From Tolypeutes matacus (taxonomy: Eukaryota > Chordata > Mammalia > Cingulata > Chlamyphoridae), in assembly GCA_026826555.1 (NCBI GenBank), contig JAKSZT010054583.1:1614832-1678831 (forward strand): a stretch of DNA of 64,000 bases, written 5' to 3'. The notes under the pieces were generated by a model. The model saw only the letters and a program-made list of their open reading frames with translations. It did not search any database and was not told the origin of the DNA. Below, piece by piece: positions 1-12,109 of this stretch (within the stretch, counting starts at the first letter, position 1; the number at the start of each line of letters is the position of its first letter). Made by a program: the position numbers and the translations under genes.

Positions 1-419
1 GATAGATATATAATAATCATTATCATCATCTTTACCACAATCTCAGAACACAAGACTGTGAGATTTCAGGTGACTATTATTTTATGTTCTCATCCCCCCG
101 CTACCCCCTCGCCATCCCCTGTATCTATTCTCCTCTTCTCTCAGAGTAATACATTCTAATACATTCTTTTTTGTTAAACAGGTTACATGGCAGCCCTGAG
201 TAAAGAGTATATTTTCCATCCTTGCTAACAGATAGGTACGGTCAAATGACTAAGTTCAGGTCAAGGAGATATTGGTTTAAAAAATTAAAAAAAAAAAAAT
301 TTTTTTTTTTTAAAAGGAGATATTGGGAGAAAAGTCATGTGCAACTTCTAGAAACCATATTTAAAGAAAAGCAGGGGAATGCCCTTCTTCATCCCTTCCT
401 ACTTCATGCTGGTTAGAAT

Positions 420-640
420 ATTTGTATGATGGCTGGAACCTGAGCAGCCATCTTGGACCATGAGATAAAAGGCTCATGTTGAAGATGGCTCAGCCACAAG
501 ACAGAAGACAGAGGTCCTGAAGACATGGAGCTGCCATATACCCTGGTTTGTCAACTTTTATAGGAGAGAAAAATAAACATCAATTTTATTTAAGTCACTG
601 TTATTTTGGATTTTTTTTTTTTGCCATTGCAAATTAATTC
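420..640 (+). mobile_element. Ancient LTR-like repeat fragment
   Basis: AGCAGCCATCTTGGACCATG, GAAGACATGGAGCTGCC and the end AAATAAACATCAATTTTATT then TAAGTCACTGTTATTTTGG resemble old mammalian LTR 3' parts. The family is not resolved. Positions 1-419 hold no other recognisable feature besides A/T runs near 285-315. Confidence 0.35.
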
Positions 641-657
641 TAATATAAAACCTAATA

Positions 658-991
658 GGGGGTCGGATGTGGCTCAACTGGTTGGGCGTCCGTCTCCCAT
701 ATGGAGGGACCCGGGTTCGATCCCCGGGACATCCCGGTAAAAAAAATAAAATAAAATAAATAAAATAAAATAAAAAAAAAGAGATGCAGCAGACCAGGGA
801 GCTCAGGTGGCACAAGAGATTGAGCACCTCTCTCCCATTCTGGAAGGTCCCAGGATCAGTTCCCGGTGCCGCCTAAAGAGAAGACAAGCACAGAAGAACA
901 CACAGAGAGCAGACAGCGAGTGCAAAGCAAGAGTGTGTGTGTATGAATTAATTAAATAAATAAATCTTTAAAAAAAAAAAAAACAAAAATA
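658..991 (+). mobile_element. DAS-type SINE with A-rich expansion in the middle
   Basis: A tRNA-like head (GGATGTGGCTCAACTGGTTG, B box GGGTTCGATCCCCGGG) is followed by an (AAATA)n block at about 739-780. The usual second half then follows (CACCTCTCTCCCATTCTGGA, AGAGAGCAGACAGCGAG), ending in a poly(A) tail. The target duplication AAAACCTAATA at 647-657 and 992-1002 is perfect and defines the ends. Confidence 0.88.
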
Positions 992-1425
992 AAAACCTAA
1001 TAAAGAACTTTCTTATCAGAACAAGAAACCATTTTACTCTATATTGTCAACCAAAAATCCCCTCCCCTCAAAATAGGATTCAACTCTGTGTACACACTCT
1101 GATTGAGGCATTCCCAAGCCAAGGGTGGGGACAAAATTGAATCATAGTTCTTAATCAAAACATCCTGGAACATACTGGAACTGTAGTCAGTCAAAAACTT
1201 CCAGGCTTGGCAAGAGACTTCAAGAAGCCTACTCCTGTTCAAAACAAATCTTCCTCTTAAACTCTAATTTGGGTTCTTAGATGAGACAGGCAGCAAACAA
1301 CACTCCCCACCCTAGGAAGACAGTTGTGTAACCAATATTTTTTCTCAGTGAAGTAATAAAATAACATTCTACTATACTGAACTATTAAATATTCAACTCT
1401 GAAGTCCTAAATCTCAAATACTTAC

Positions 1426-1597
1426 TATGTCTTTAAAGCTATCATGTAGCTGATCTTCAGCAAAAATATGGAACTGGAGAGGTTTGATGCTGAAAATGAT
1501 AGCTGATTTCAACATGGTCACAGTTTCTTCCAGTCTTTCACCACAGGCGACTACAGCTAGGTGCATTCTCTCAACAGGCTGTATTTTCAGACTATAC
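1426..1597 (-). CDS. GXYLT1: GXYLT1 exon 3 (start of GT8 catalytic domain)
   Basis: The exon reads RYSLKIQPVERMHLAVVACG and onward to FHIFAEDQLHDSFK, matching vertebrate GXYLT1/GXYLT2 at the start of the lumenal GT8 nucleotide-sugar-binding fold (MHLAVVACGERLEET is the first beta strand region). The acceptor is tctattag followed by GTATAGT, completing an Arg codon with the AG of exon 1 or 2. The likely donor is GACATA followed by GTAAGT, which closes the exon in phase 0 after Asp-Ile. Human and mouse, as recalled, continue directly with Arg-Leu after the residue following SFK, so the last one or two codons are less certain than the rest. The upstream ATG at 1626 is intronic and is not a start. 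The remaining exons (DxD motif and C-terminus) lie beyond the left edge. Confidence 0.92.
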
Positions 1598-2825
1598 CTA
1601 ATAGAAAAGAAAAACACATTTTCCAACAGTTTTAGTATAGGAAAACATTTACACCAAGGTACACCAAGGTATTTTTACCATATTCAAAAATTAAGTTTGA
1701 GTCTCCTATTTTAAAAAAGTAAACACCAAAACACAAAACATTACAATGTTGAACACACATATATAAAGAGAGAATATTTCTCAACTAGTCTATTTCACCA
1801 GTGTTCCTCACTTGAATCACAGAAAAATTATTTTCTCAATTTTCCAAGTAAAATATATAACTAGCGCTATTCTAGATGCACAGTAGAAATAAATTCATTA
1901 CTCACAGTGGATGCCTTAGGGCTAATTCTTTCAGCGATCCCAGTTGAGACAGGGAGTGTAATGATTTGAAAGTCTGCAGTTCAGTATTTTTTAAAATATT
2001 TCAAATACTCATAAAAGTAGAGAGAATCAGACAATAAATTTCCATCTCCCAGCTACAACAATCATACATTCCAGTACATTTTTGTTTCATCTAAACCCCA
2101 CACACACACCCCTTTACACCTACCAGCAGAATATTATGAAGTAAATTCAGACTTAATTTCACCCATAAATATTTCAGTATTATATCTATCCAATTTTAAA
2201 TCATGCTGATAAGAAAAAGTTTCCCTCATGTAACTTTTGACACTGACACACATTAAGTCCCATTTATCAAGTAATCAGTGAGAAGTAAAAATTTCTAAGA
2301 TGGTCTGAATTATACTAGTCAAACACTAGACATGTCTTTTTGGAAAGAAAAATTTCCTAAATCGAAGTTACTGCCCTAGGCCATATTAGAACCTACTTCT
2401 AACATAGAAAAGCGTATAATATAATACCAGGCCCAAGTAACTTTTAAACCTCTTACACCTCAACATCCTGAACTAATATTCTAGTAGCACATGAAGAGCA
2501 GAAATAACTAAATATGACTGCACTGTTATTAAATAAAATAGTATATTATTTACATTATATAATAAAGACCTCATCTATAACTGTAGCATGAACAATAGTA
2601 TGAGGAAAACAAATTGTACTTGTACCCTAGCAAGCACCTTAGAATAGACAGTTTCTATAGAAAAGCATGGTCCTGTCAAGTTTAATATTAACCAGACCTT
2701 TTACTTCTCTTTCTTTGCAAAGAAATGTATGACATATCTTACAATGCTTCAATTATTTCCTATTCTTACCACTGTAAAACTTAGAGGCATGAGGTACATT
2801 ATACATCTTTTAAATGTTAACCAGA

Positions 2826-3085
2826 GCAGAAAAACTAGAAAATTTCCCCAAACCCCTTCCCAAGGATAAGTCTATGACTAATTTTCTTTGTTTCAAATCA
2901 TGTCTGTGATTAATTCTCTTTGTTTCAAAACTGTATAAAAGTTGTTTAAAAAAAATAAAAACCTTTGACAGAGAGGCAGATTTGGGACTGATTAAATCTC
3001 CTGTCCCCCACCAGTTAATAAAGCCCCTTTTCTTTCCCAGCCTAGTTCAGTGTGTCTGTCCATCATGCCATGCCAAGCAACGAGT
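2826..3085 (+). mobile_element. LTR-like fragment with TATA box and poly(A) signal
   Basis: TATAAAAG occurs at about 2934 and AATAAAG at about 3018. The latter is followed by CCCCTTTTCTTTCCCAGCC and a GT-rich GTGTGTCTGTCC block. This order (TATA, R, AATAAA, GT-rich) is that of a retroviral LTR U3-R-U5. Just upstream, a 32-bp unit ending ATTCTCTTTGTTTCAAA is present twice. No retroviral genes adjoin it. Confidence 0.45.
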
Positions 3086-3689
3086 CTGTGAATCATTCCA
3101 GTGTCCTTCATAACCATGGCATAAAATAATCTTTCAGGAACTGACACCTAAAAGAATTTGAAAGTGGAAGATGACATAAAACACAACTAATAACACATTA
3201 AAGTAAGTGTTCTGAGGTAAAAAACGCTCTGAACTAAAAGACACAAATTTGAGTTTAGCAATCTTTGCTTTCAGAGGTCCTTTGTATAAAAAATATAAGA
3301 ATTAGAAAGGAAGAGAAACAAAACTGTTATTAGTCACAGATAATACAATTATGCATGTAGAAAATCCAAAGAATCTATAGATAAATAATTTAGAATTTTC
3401 TAACAAGATCTGAACAAGGTGGCCAGATATGAAAACCAATACATGGTATGGGATCATAAAAATGACTGTGAACTCTGAAACCATGGAAAGCTATCTTAAT
3501 AACCAATGGGAAAAATCAGGATTACTCCATGCCCATTAAAAATTATTGTTCAAAACACTAAAAATTCTTATTGTCAGTTACAAACATATAAAGATAAAAT
3601 AGTAAAACTAATATTTATTTAGTAACACTACAATATAAAACATTAGAAATATTGAAAACTGAAATGTTTTATTTCTCTGTAAAAACCCA

Positions 3690-4481
3690 TTAAGAGGAGT
3701 CTGGCAGTTTGTGGCTTCTCATCATATAAAGTATGATATGGAGGGGGCATCTATTGGCAAAGTGTCATACTCCTTTCTAAGTTTGGATCAGCTTCCAACA
3801 TTTTATCCTTTACACTTTCATCATCATGGAGGATCTCCAAAAGTTCCTTTAATGCCAAGGTTTTTTTTGTCAGTGTCACTTCTTCTGGGACATGCCAATC
3901 CTTTCCAGCACATCCACTTTGCTCTTTTACACCAGTAAGCTCATCTTCAATGAGTCCTTCTGGCTGCATAGCTAGAGTCTCAGATGGGTCAACATCCTTC
4001 TGGCTGCATAGGTAGAGTCTCAATTGGGCCAAACACTCCCAGGGTCAACTATTTCTTCTATAACTTCATTTATGTTTAATTCAAATTTCACTTCTACAGT
4101 TATCACTTTTTGTTTCTTTGTGGCACATTCACCTTTGTTGGCCAATTTCCTCTTTATATGGTCCATTTTTATAAAATGTCACGTAGGTTCATCCCTGGAG
4201 ACAAAAAGGCAGCAATACTACACACACTGCTGTCTGTGCATTAACTGAATAACAGATGCACAGTAACCAATCACCAATGTGACTCTGAAGAAATGACATG
4301 GTCACAAATTGTGATTTGCATCTGTTATTCACATAGCGATTTGTGGACTGAAGAGCTAGCCATGATAATTTAGTTAATATATCATTATAACTAAAATTGA
4401 ACCATGTTGTTGGAAGACTAATGTTACTTAACTAAACCATGGTTAGTATATATGGGAACCAGGCAACACAAGGATTGCCTG
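3690..4481 (-). pseudogene. Tigger-like transposase relic
   Basis: On the minus strand a start MDHIKRKLANKGECATKKQK is visible near 4168. A C-terminal part near 3751-3980 has KKTLALKELLEILHDDESVK and LEADPNLERSM, which resembles the end of Tigger/pogo-family transposases. The central DDE domain is deleted and a stop lies between. The outer minus-strand end CAGGCAATCCTTGTGTTGCC at 4481 could be a terminal repeat. A duplicated CCTTCTGGCTGCATA segment at 3957-3971 and 3991-4005 adds local damage. The match is from memory of the family, so it is moderate. Confidence 0.5.
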
Positions 4482-5127
4482 CATATAAAAGCAATTATAT
4501 TTCTATGTACCAGCAGCAAACAGGTAGAAAATAAAAGCATACCACTTAACATAAAAAAATAAAAAAAAAATAGGTCCTAAAAATAAATCTAACAAAAAAT
4601 ATGCAGACCCCAAAAGGGAAAATTATGAAACTTTACTGAGACACATCTAAAAAGACAAATAGAAAAGTGTCTCATGTTACAATGGAGATTCCATTTTCCC
4701 CCAAATCTGATCCACAGGTTCAATGCAATCTCCATCAAAATTCTAAGAGGTTGTGTGGTTAAACTTGAAAAGCCAATGATAAAAATTACATGGAAATTCA
4801 AAGAGTTCAAGAATTGCCAATATCTTATTGAAGAACAACAAAGTAAAAGACATGCTCCACTAGATACCAAGACTTATCACAGAACTGTGTTGGAAAAAGA
4901 AAAAAAAAAAAGAACTGTGTTGGTAACGGTCTAGGGAAAGGCAGATACCAACATGCTTTAAAAAGGCTCCAGCATATACTGACACCTCATCTATGAAAGA
5001 AGTATCATAGCTAATGGGTGGGGAAAGGACAAACTCTACAATAACTGTGATCAATAATGCTTGGACAAGCAGGCATGTGCAAAAGCATGAAACTAAAGCC
5101 TACTCAAGCTTAAAAGTCAATTCAGGG

Positions 5128-5322
5128 AGCGGATGTAGCTCAAGTGGTTGAGTGCCTACTTCCCAGGTATGAGGTCCCAGGTTTGATCACCTGTACCTCC
5201 TAAAAACAAAAACAAAACAAACGGAAAAAATCAACACTCATTAGAGAGCAGATGTACGTTGATTGAGCACCTGCTTCCCATGTACGAGGTCCTGGGTTCA
5301 ATCCCTAGTACCTCTTAAAAAA
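5128..5322 (+). mobile_element. Dimeric tRNA-derived SINE
   Basis: Two tRNA-like monomers lie head to tail: GGATGTAGCTCAAGTGGTTG...CAGGTTTGATC and CAGATGTACGTTGATTGAGC...GGGTTCAATCC. The linker is rich in AAACAAAC and ends ATCAACACTCA. The same arrangement and linker recur at 6203, 61616 and 62964. Confidence 0.8.
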
Positions 5323-6202
5323 GTCAATTCATGGTAGATTAGTCTAAATTTTAAAGGCAAAATATATACCTTCTATTAAATATATTAGTGATAGTCTTAA
5401 TATCTTAATGAATGAATGAAATAACACCACAGCTTCTGGAATGGTAAAGCAAACTTCTTGAAGAATGCCACTTTATATGTGGTTCTTCCATTTAATATAG
5501 ATTACAAAGTGTGTAATAATATTTACATTTATGAAATATCCGTAGGAGTTTTCTGTTTCTTAAAAAAAAAGTTAATTTTGTAAAAGAATCTCATCTACAG
5601 AATAATTGGTCCATTAGCCTGGGCAAAGGATAAGTTATCAGGATACTGAGGAGTTTAAGTTTCAGTCTCCCAGAAGATCAGGAAAGGAAACATATTTTCT
5701 ATGAAGTGAGTTTTTAAGTTAAAGAGCTCTCCCGCTCCTCTGCTGAAAGCTGACAGTTACCAGTAACTGTATAAGTGAGGAATGTTCCATCGTAAGAAAA
5801 ACGAGCACTAGTTTCCGTGGCTCAGGAATACAGCCAGACCAGAACAACAGGCATCACTTTAACTGCTGTCTTTAATATTTCCAGGCCTGGAGCCAAACAA
5901 GCTTATTTGTAGGAAGGGATCAGTCCATAATAAAAGCAGAAGATACATATATTCAGATTAATTTTTTATCCTACTTACTGTGAAATAATTCCTAATGTTT
6001 AATGTTCAAAACAACATTAAGATGCATGAATAATGTATTCAAGTATGTTTAATATAGTCAATTGTTTGAATCTAATGTTATTTAGTACCATTTTCTTAGT
6101 TTTCTGATATCATGATGAGCCGAGGGAGTACCCAATACCCCAGAAAACAGTTCAAGGTCCCTCTCACACATGGACAAATGAATATTCAAAATTCCAAGTC
6201 TT

Positions 6203-6419
6203 GGAAGCAGATGTGGCTCGAGCATTTGAGTGCCTGCTTTCCACACTGGAGATCTCAGGTTCAGTTCCCGGTGCCTCCCAACAAAAAAAACAAAGAAATC
6301 AACTCAGGGAAGCCGATATGGTTCAGTGACTGAGCACCGGCTTCCCACATACGAGGTCCTGGGTTCAATCCCAGGCCCTGGTACCTCAAAAAACAAACAA
6401 ACAAAAAACCCAAAACACC
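6203..6419 (+). mobile_element. Dimeric tRNA-derived SINE
   Basis: The first monomer is GGAAGCAGATGTGGCTCGAG...CAGGTTCAGTTCC and the second GAAGCCGATATGGTTCAGTG...GGGTTCAATCC. They are joined by AACAAAGAAATCAACTCAGG. It ends in an A-rich tail with AAACAAACAAACAAAAAACC. The two open frames across it are chance. Confidence 0.8.
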
Positions 6420-8842
6420 CAAAGTCCTATGCTAAGGAATATAACTATAGTAATTTTAGCTTAGAAATTAAATATAAATTACTCATCATGCACCCCTGCT
6501 ACTGAAAATTTCAATAATTTATACATGCAATTATTAATATTAAACAATATTATTTTTTGGTGAAACCCCAGGATTAGATGTAAAGGACACTTAAATAATG
6601 AAATAAATTCAACTGTTCACAGAATTGTTAGATATACACCAATTAAGTATTGGAAACCTTCTGTAAAAATTATATTGATTTTTAAATACTGTGTCTTAAC
6701 ATATTCTTATTGAAAGCAGTTAGATAGAAGGCATATCTCCTCCCTTGTCTGCACCCTATACCCTTCCTCCCTTTCCTGTTGAGGCCCTTAATTTGTTACA
6801 GTGAAACTGTAACAGCAGATTTATCAATGCGTTCTATAGTAAAAAGGCATAATCTAAGTCATCTCAAGCATCAGAAGTCACAATGACACAAATTACAGAG
6901 TAGGCAATCATGATACATAACAATTCACAGAACTCTAAATTATCTACTCTTTCCAGTAATTCCATATCCTCCTCCTCACGGCAGTATAAAAGCCCTCATT
7001 GAAGCACCAAGACTTGAGAATCTATATCTTGGGTGCATCTTGCTTAACAGGTCCGTAACTGAATACTATTCTCAAAGTCAAAAGCCAAGAGAAAAATTTA
7101 AAAGTAAATCATAAATAGTTAAATGTTGTTTTACACAGAATTCTCCACAAACAGAACTGAGAAGCATAATAAATCTTTTTAGGAAAAATAAACCAAATAT
7201 TCTTCAAGAAAAAAATCCCTCTGAAATCAGTCTCAGACTCCTTCTCCAGGACATTTTAGCAGGGCCTATTTTAGTCACACTGCCAGCACCTCTTCGACCA
7301 ATACAGAAAGAGTCTTGTCAACTACATTCATTTGCTTTTCTGTTGTGTGCCCCTTTTTAGCAAAAGCATAATATACAGAACAGATTCCAGCAGATTCCAA
7401 ATTGATCAAGACAAATCATATTGTCTCTGCACACACCACCCTGTTCCCAGACCCCAAGAACTGGAAAATCAATTGCAACTGAAATAAATTTAAAGTATGT
7501 TTCTAATACTACAGGAAAGATAACAAGAAGTCATAGGGAAGCAGTCATTCAAGTAATCTTGGCCCCAAGAGGAATGGCTGAATCTTCCAGTCAGGGTCTG
7601 TAAAACTGCAGTATACATTAATCACAACATGAGTAAGAAAAAATACCTGTGGATTTAAAGAATTATTAGCCAAAAGGACATTTTTAAGTCAAACCTATTT
7701 TTCCTCAGATACATAATTAAGAAAAATTCTTCAGATTCAAAGATAATACTTCAGGGCTCCCATGATTAAATCTGGTACAACCTGAGCATCAAAAAGAAAT
7801 ACGATGTTAACGAATAACACTTCGGTTAAATAATGAATACAGGAGTCCAAAATGATACTAAATAAAGGAGTGGGGGGAAGCTCTTTATTAAGGCATACCT
7901 ACAATCTACAGAATGGGACAAAATATTTCCAAATCCTATTTCTGATAAGGTTTAAAATCTAGAATAACGAATTCTTCACAACTCAACAACAAAAATACAA
8001 ATGACCCAATTTTTAAAAATTGTCAAAGAACTTGGATAGACATTTCTCCAAAAATGACATACAAATGGCCAATAAGTACATGAAAAGATGCTCAACATCC
8101 ATTAGCCATTAGGAAAATGCAAATCAAAACCACAATGAGATACCAACTCACACCCACTAGAATGGCTATCAAAAAAAAAAAAAAGGGAAAATAAGTGCTG
8201 ATAAGAATGCCGAAAAATAGCCTTCGTACACTGTTGGTGGGGATGTAAAATGGTGCAGCAGCTGTGGAAAACAATTTAGCAGTTCCTAAAAAAAGTTAAA
8301 CAAAGATTACCGTATGGCCCAGCAATCCCACTGCTAGGTATATACCCAAAAGAACTGAAAGCCAAGACTCAGATAGTTGTACATCAATGTTCACAGCAGC
8401 ATTATTCACAAGGTGGAAGCAACTCATGTATCCATTAGCAGATGAACCGATAAAAGGTGGTATATACATACACTGTAATATTAGCCTTAAAAAGGAATGA
8501 AGTTCTGATACATTCTACTATATGGATGAACCGTAAAGATTTGTTGAGCAAAATAAACCAGACACAAAGGGACAGATACTGTATGATTCCACTTAAATGA
8601 AACACGTAGAACATGCAAACAGACAGAAAGTAGTAGAGGTTACCAGGAGATAGCAGAGAAGGAGGAATGGGGCATTAATGCATAACGGGTACAGGGTTTC
8701 TGTTTGGTAATGGAAAAGTTCTGGTAATGGATGGTGGTGAGGGTAACACAACATTGTGAATGTGGTTAATCCCACTGAATGGCATGCTTGGGAGTAGCTG
8801 AGATGTACATATATTTCCACAATTAAAAAAGAGCAACTAAAG

Positions 8843-9316
8843 CAGGGGTTCTTAACCAGGGGTCCATGGATAAGAGGTCCATGGAAAGATTTCAGGGGGT
8901 CTGTGAGCTTGAACTGGAAATTCAAGAAAACAATATTCTTGTGGAGACATGTTGGTACAGCTGTGACATATTTATCAAATAATACACAGTATAGTGTGGA
9001 CTTAGTATGATTTTTATTTTGATGTAGCATGCTCTGAGTGCAGTGGATAACTCGTGCAAAAAGGTTGGTAAGGATGCGGAGGTGGTTTTATGACACTGTG
9101 GGAAAACTCAAATTTCTAAATGTTTACCAAAAATGACTGAACAGATGTTCAACTGTGTTAGGTTATCAGATATTGAAATTATGGGAAAGTTGTAAAACGT
9201 AATTTTGAATAATCCTAAATTTAATTTAAAGACATGCTGATGTTGAGTGTCATGAAACTTTCTGCTGCTACATTCTGAGAAGGGGTCCGTGGAACAGAAA
9301 AGGTCAAGAACCCCTG
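8843..9316 (+). mobile_element. hAT-Charlie-type non-autonomous transposon with perfect 8-bp TSD
   Basis: The ends are CAGGGGTTCTTAACC and, reverse complemented, CAGGGGTTCTTGACC (14 of 15 identical). The exact duplication AACTAAAG occurs at 8835-8842 and 9317-9324. The 474-bp body has no coding capacity for a transposase. Terminal repeats and an 8-bp duplication are diagnostic of the hAT superfamily. Strand is arbitrary for such a symmetric element. Confidence 0.88.
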
Positions 9317-9660
9317 AACTAAAGAGACAATGTCAATTAAATGTAATACATGCCCTGGACTGGATCTAATAATGAAGGAGAAAAGACCCAAAAGGATATT
9401 ATTGGGACCTAAGAAAAAACTGGTATATAGACTGTAAGCTTTGTATCAATATAAAGTTCTTGAACTTGATAAATGTACTTAAGGTGGTCACATAGGTGAA
9501 TATACCTGTTCTTAAGAAATGTACAGGCTCTACCTGCCTAGAGAAGCCTGCATCAATATCTTGGTGCGTAATTCTGTTCTTTTCTCCCATTTCTCAATAA
9601 ACTCTGTTCTTTTCTTTTTTCCCAGTTCTCAATACATTCTTTTTACTAAAAGAAGAAAAG

Positions 9661-9702
9661 GGAAGGCGAAGAAGGGGAAGAAGGGGAAGAAGGGGAAGAA
9701 AA
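9661..9702 (+). repeat. 9-bp purine minisatellite (GGGGAAGAA)n
   Basis: Four or so copies of GGGGAAGAA occur within the 3' UTR of the old L1. They create a Lys/Gly-rich frame that is not a gene. Confidence 0.7.
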
Positions 9703-12016
9703 GAAATGCACATGGAGGTAATGGAGGTATTTTGTGATCAAGGAGCATGAAGTACACAACCTATCCTCAAATGTTTAGAAAACTGATAAGAAAGATGGAC
9801 TGGGGGGTGGGGGCGGGGTATGGCACACACATGAATGTGGCAAAATGTGAAAATTGGTGGATCTGGGTATTACCGGGTGGGTGTATGTTGGAGCTCTTTG
9901 TATGAGCTGTGTTATTTTTGCAACTGTTCTGTAAGTCTGAAATTATTTCACAACTAAAAATTTAAGGAAAAATAAACCTGCAGTTCAGCAAAACAGAAAA
10001 CTATATTTACGAATATCAATAATTTTCTTAACGTGAAAATTAAAAAAACCTTTTTTCCTCTTGCTATTAAAAAACAGTAGTGCTGAATTATACTAGGTAA
10101 AACTACTTTAAAGAGTTGTACACAAATCACTTTTGATCAGTCATCAAAAATCTCCTAACAAAGAAAAGTCCAGGACCAGGAAAAAAAGTAAATCACTTTT
10201 GAAGCAAAATATACTACTTTAAAAAAACCTCAGGATTTTATGCAAGGCATAAAAAAGAAAGTCTAAAAATTCAGTATGAAAATAAGCATTAATTTGCTGA
10301 AATATAATTTAATTTTTAAAGTATATCTCTTAAAACTGGTATGGGACCATTCAAAAAGATAAAACAGCTAACATTAAATTCACCTATGAAAATGGAAAGA
10401 GGTGATAAGAGCACATTATTGTAAGTATAATTAACAACATGGTTAAAAGGGGAGGTTTCAAGTTATATATGTTACTAGAAGGAAAGCTAGAGGGAAGGAG
10501 AGTGTCATGAAAAGAAGAAGAATCAGCGTGAAGGAAATGGAGAGAAAGTCGTTGACAGAGATAAAAGATACAGATGACAGCAGGTCTAGAAATCAAGACC
10601 ATGAATTCAGGTTTGAATATGATTGTCTGAGGAATCTGTAAATCACCAAGGTAAAAATGACCAATATGCAGCTGGAAATACAGGCCTGGTGCTCAGTAAA
10701 GAGATCTGGACTGGAAATATCAATTTGAAAGTAATCAGTTAAAGACGTTATCCTGTGACTTGGGAAGTGGGGAGAGAATAGAAAAAGAGTGATAAGGAAC
10801 ACCAATAGGAGGCACAGAGATCCAACAGCTGACACTGGTCTCCAGAGCCAGAGACTGAGAGAGTTGTAAGAAAGAAAAAGAAAGTAGTAGCCAGGGTCAA
10901 AGGGACAAGGAATGTAAGATTAGGCCCAAAGAATAACAATTCAAAGACCACTGGTCTTCAAAGAGAGTGGGTGCTGCTCATTCCAGGTTGAGGTGTGAAG
11001 TTTTTTCATATTTAAAAATATGAACCAGTAGGTTCTTATAAGAAAAGTTTACTAGCAAAGGGAAAGAGTAAACAAAGAGATTTTACATAACAACATGTTT
11101 ATCAAAATGGTTACTATTTTTTATGTAATTAAATGACATTATAATACGGATGCAATATTACAAGTAGAGAGAGAGTATGCCTTGAAAGAAAGGAAGGGCT
11201 TAAGAAAAAGCTGTTGTGGGGATTTTGTTTGGTTTATTTTACGGACAGTTGACACAGAAGATATGTGAGCATTTTGACACGTTACTGGAAAGCAATTGTC
11301 AAGTAAAAGACTCAAGAAATGCAGATACCCATTTCTCAAAGTTCTCAAAAGAAGAAAAAGTGCTCTAAGCACAAAATGCTTTCTAAAACTCAATGACAGT
11401 CTGTGACCATTAACATGATAATTATGGAGACCACGCTACAGAGCAAAAGTATTAAAACATTTTAAACTCAGAATTCAAGACTGGTCTACATCTTAGTTAC
11501 AGCTATGTGAGCCTGGGTTATATAAATGAAAATATACAGAAGTTTTCAAGCTTAACCAGCTTTCAGAGTTAGTAAATTTATGTCACAAGACTGGAGACAG
11601 CAAAGTGGTACTTGCCAATACTAAAAATTTCCTAAGAACGAAAATTATGGCACTCCAATTCTTCAAAATTATAAACTAGCTGAAGGATAAGAGAGATGGC
11701 AGTAGAAGCCTATCTTCATGACCTGTTACCTAAAATTAGATCATAATTCTCCCAAGAACAATGGTTTATCTTAAGAACATTAGAGAAAATTTAGAACATT
11801 TTTACTGAGTATATACTAATGATTAGTGATAATAAAGAATTAAAACTACAAAATAGGAAAAGCAGAAAACTCAACCAGAAAATAAATTATTTACTTGTAT
11901 GATAATATTAATTACAGGAAAATGAACATTTTGCGTCCTGTTATACAATCAAGATTTTATTATCTATTATCTAATCTTCCCTACACTGATCTACCAATTA
12001 AATATTAAGTGCCTAC

Positions 12017-12109
12017 CTAAAAGCCGCTTCCCAAAAGCAGTTCATTCCACAAACATCAGAGGGCAGCATCCAATAGGGATTCCAGTAACACAGAGAGAAA
12101 TCTTTACAC
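12017..12109 (-). CDS. GXYLT1: GXYLT1 exon 2 (in-frame 31-codon cassette)
   Basis: This 93-nt exon encodes the Cys- and Trp-rich segment CKDFSLCYWNPYWMLPSDVC, then GMNCFWEAAF, matching the part of human GXYLT1 isoform 1 that isoform 2 lacks. It is bounded by an acceptor reading ctctgttag and a donor reading AG followed by GTAGGC. The phase is G + 30 codons + AG, so including or skipping it leaves the frame unchanged: exon 1 ends in AG and both exon 2 and exon 3 begin with G. It lies between the membrane anchor and the catalytic domain, so it forms part of the lumenal stem. Introns of about 22.9 kb and 10.4 kb flank it. It is too short to show as a free-standing reading frame. The identification is from protein homology with both splice sites intact. 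Confidence 0.92.

Larger units (their letters stand above)
7860..9965 (+). mobile_element. Old L1 (L1M-type) 3' part with nested hAT element
   Basis: ORF2 C-terminal sequence starts near AATGGGACAAAATATTTCC and includes the GATGCTCAACATCCATTAGC and CACAATGAGATACCA region. The 3' UTR follows, ending with GCAACTGTTCTGTAAGTCTG then AAATTATTTCAC. A complete hAT element interrupts it at 8843-9316. A purine-rich minisatellite at about 9661-9702 also lies within it. Confidence 0.75.
1598..12016 (-). other. GXYLT1: GXYLT1 intron 2
   Basis: This is about 10.4 kb between exon 2 and exon 3. It holds two dimeric SINEs, a Tigger-like relic, an LTR-like fragment and an old L1 carrying a hAT insertion. The stretches 1600-2820, 5330-6200, 6420-7860 and 9970-12010 are AT-rich with no feature that I can name. 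Positions 10390-10980 resemble an ancient repeat by their texture, but I could not assign a family. Confidence 0.8.

Noticed and set aside
1484..1714. Plus-strand frame opposite GXYLT1 exon 3
   Set aside because: It is the antisense shadow of the coding exon.
8593..9030. 145-codon minus-strand frame
   Set aside because: It spans the L1 3' UTR and the hAT element and has no homology of its own.
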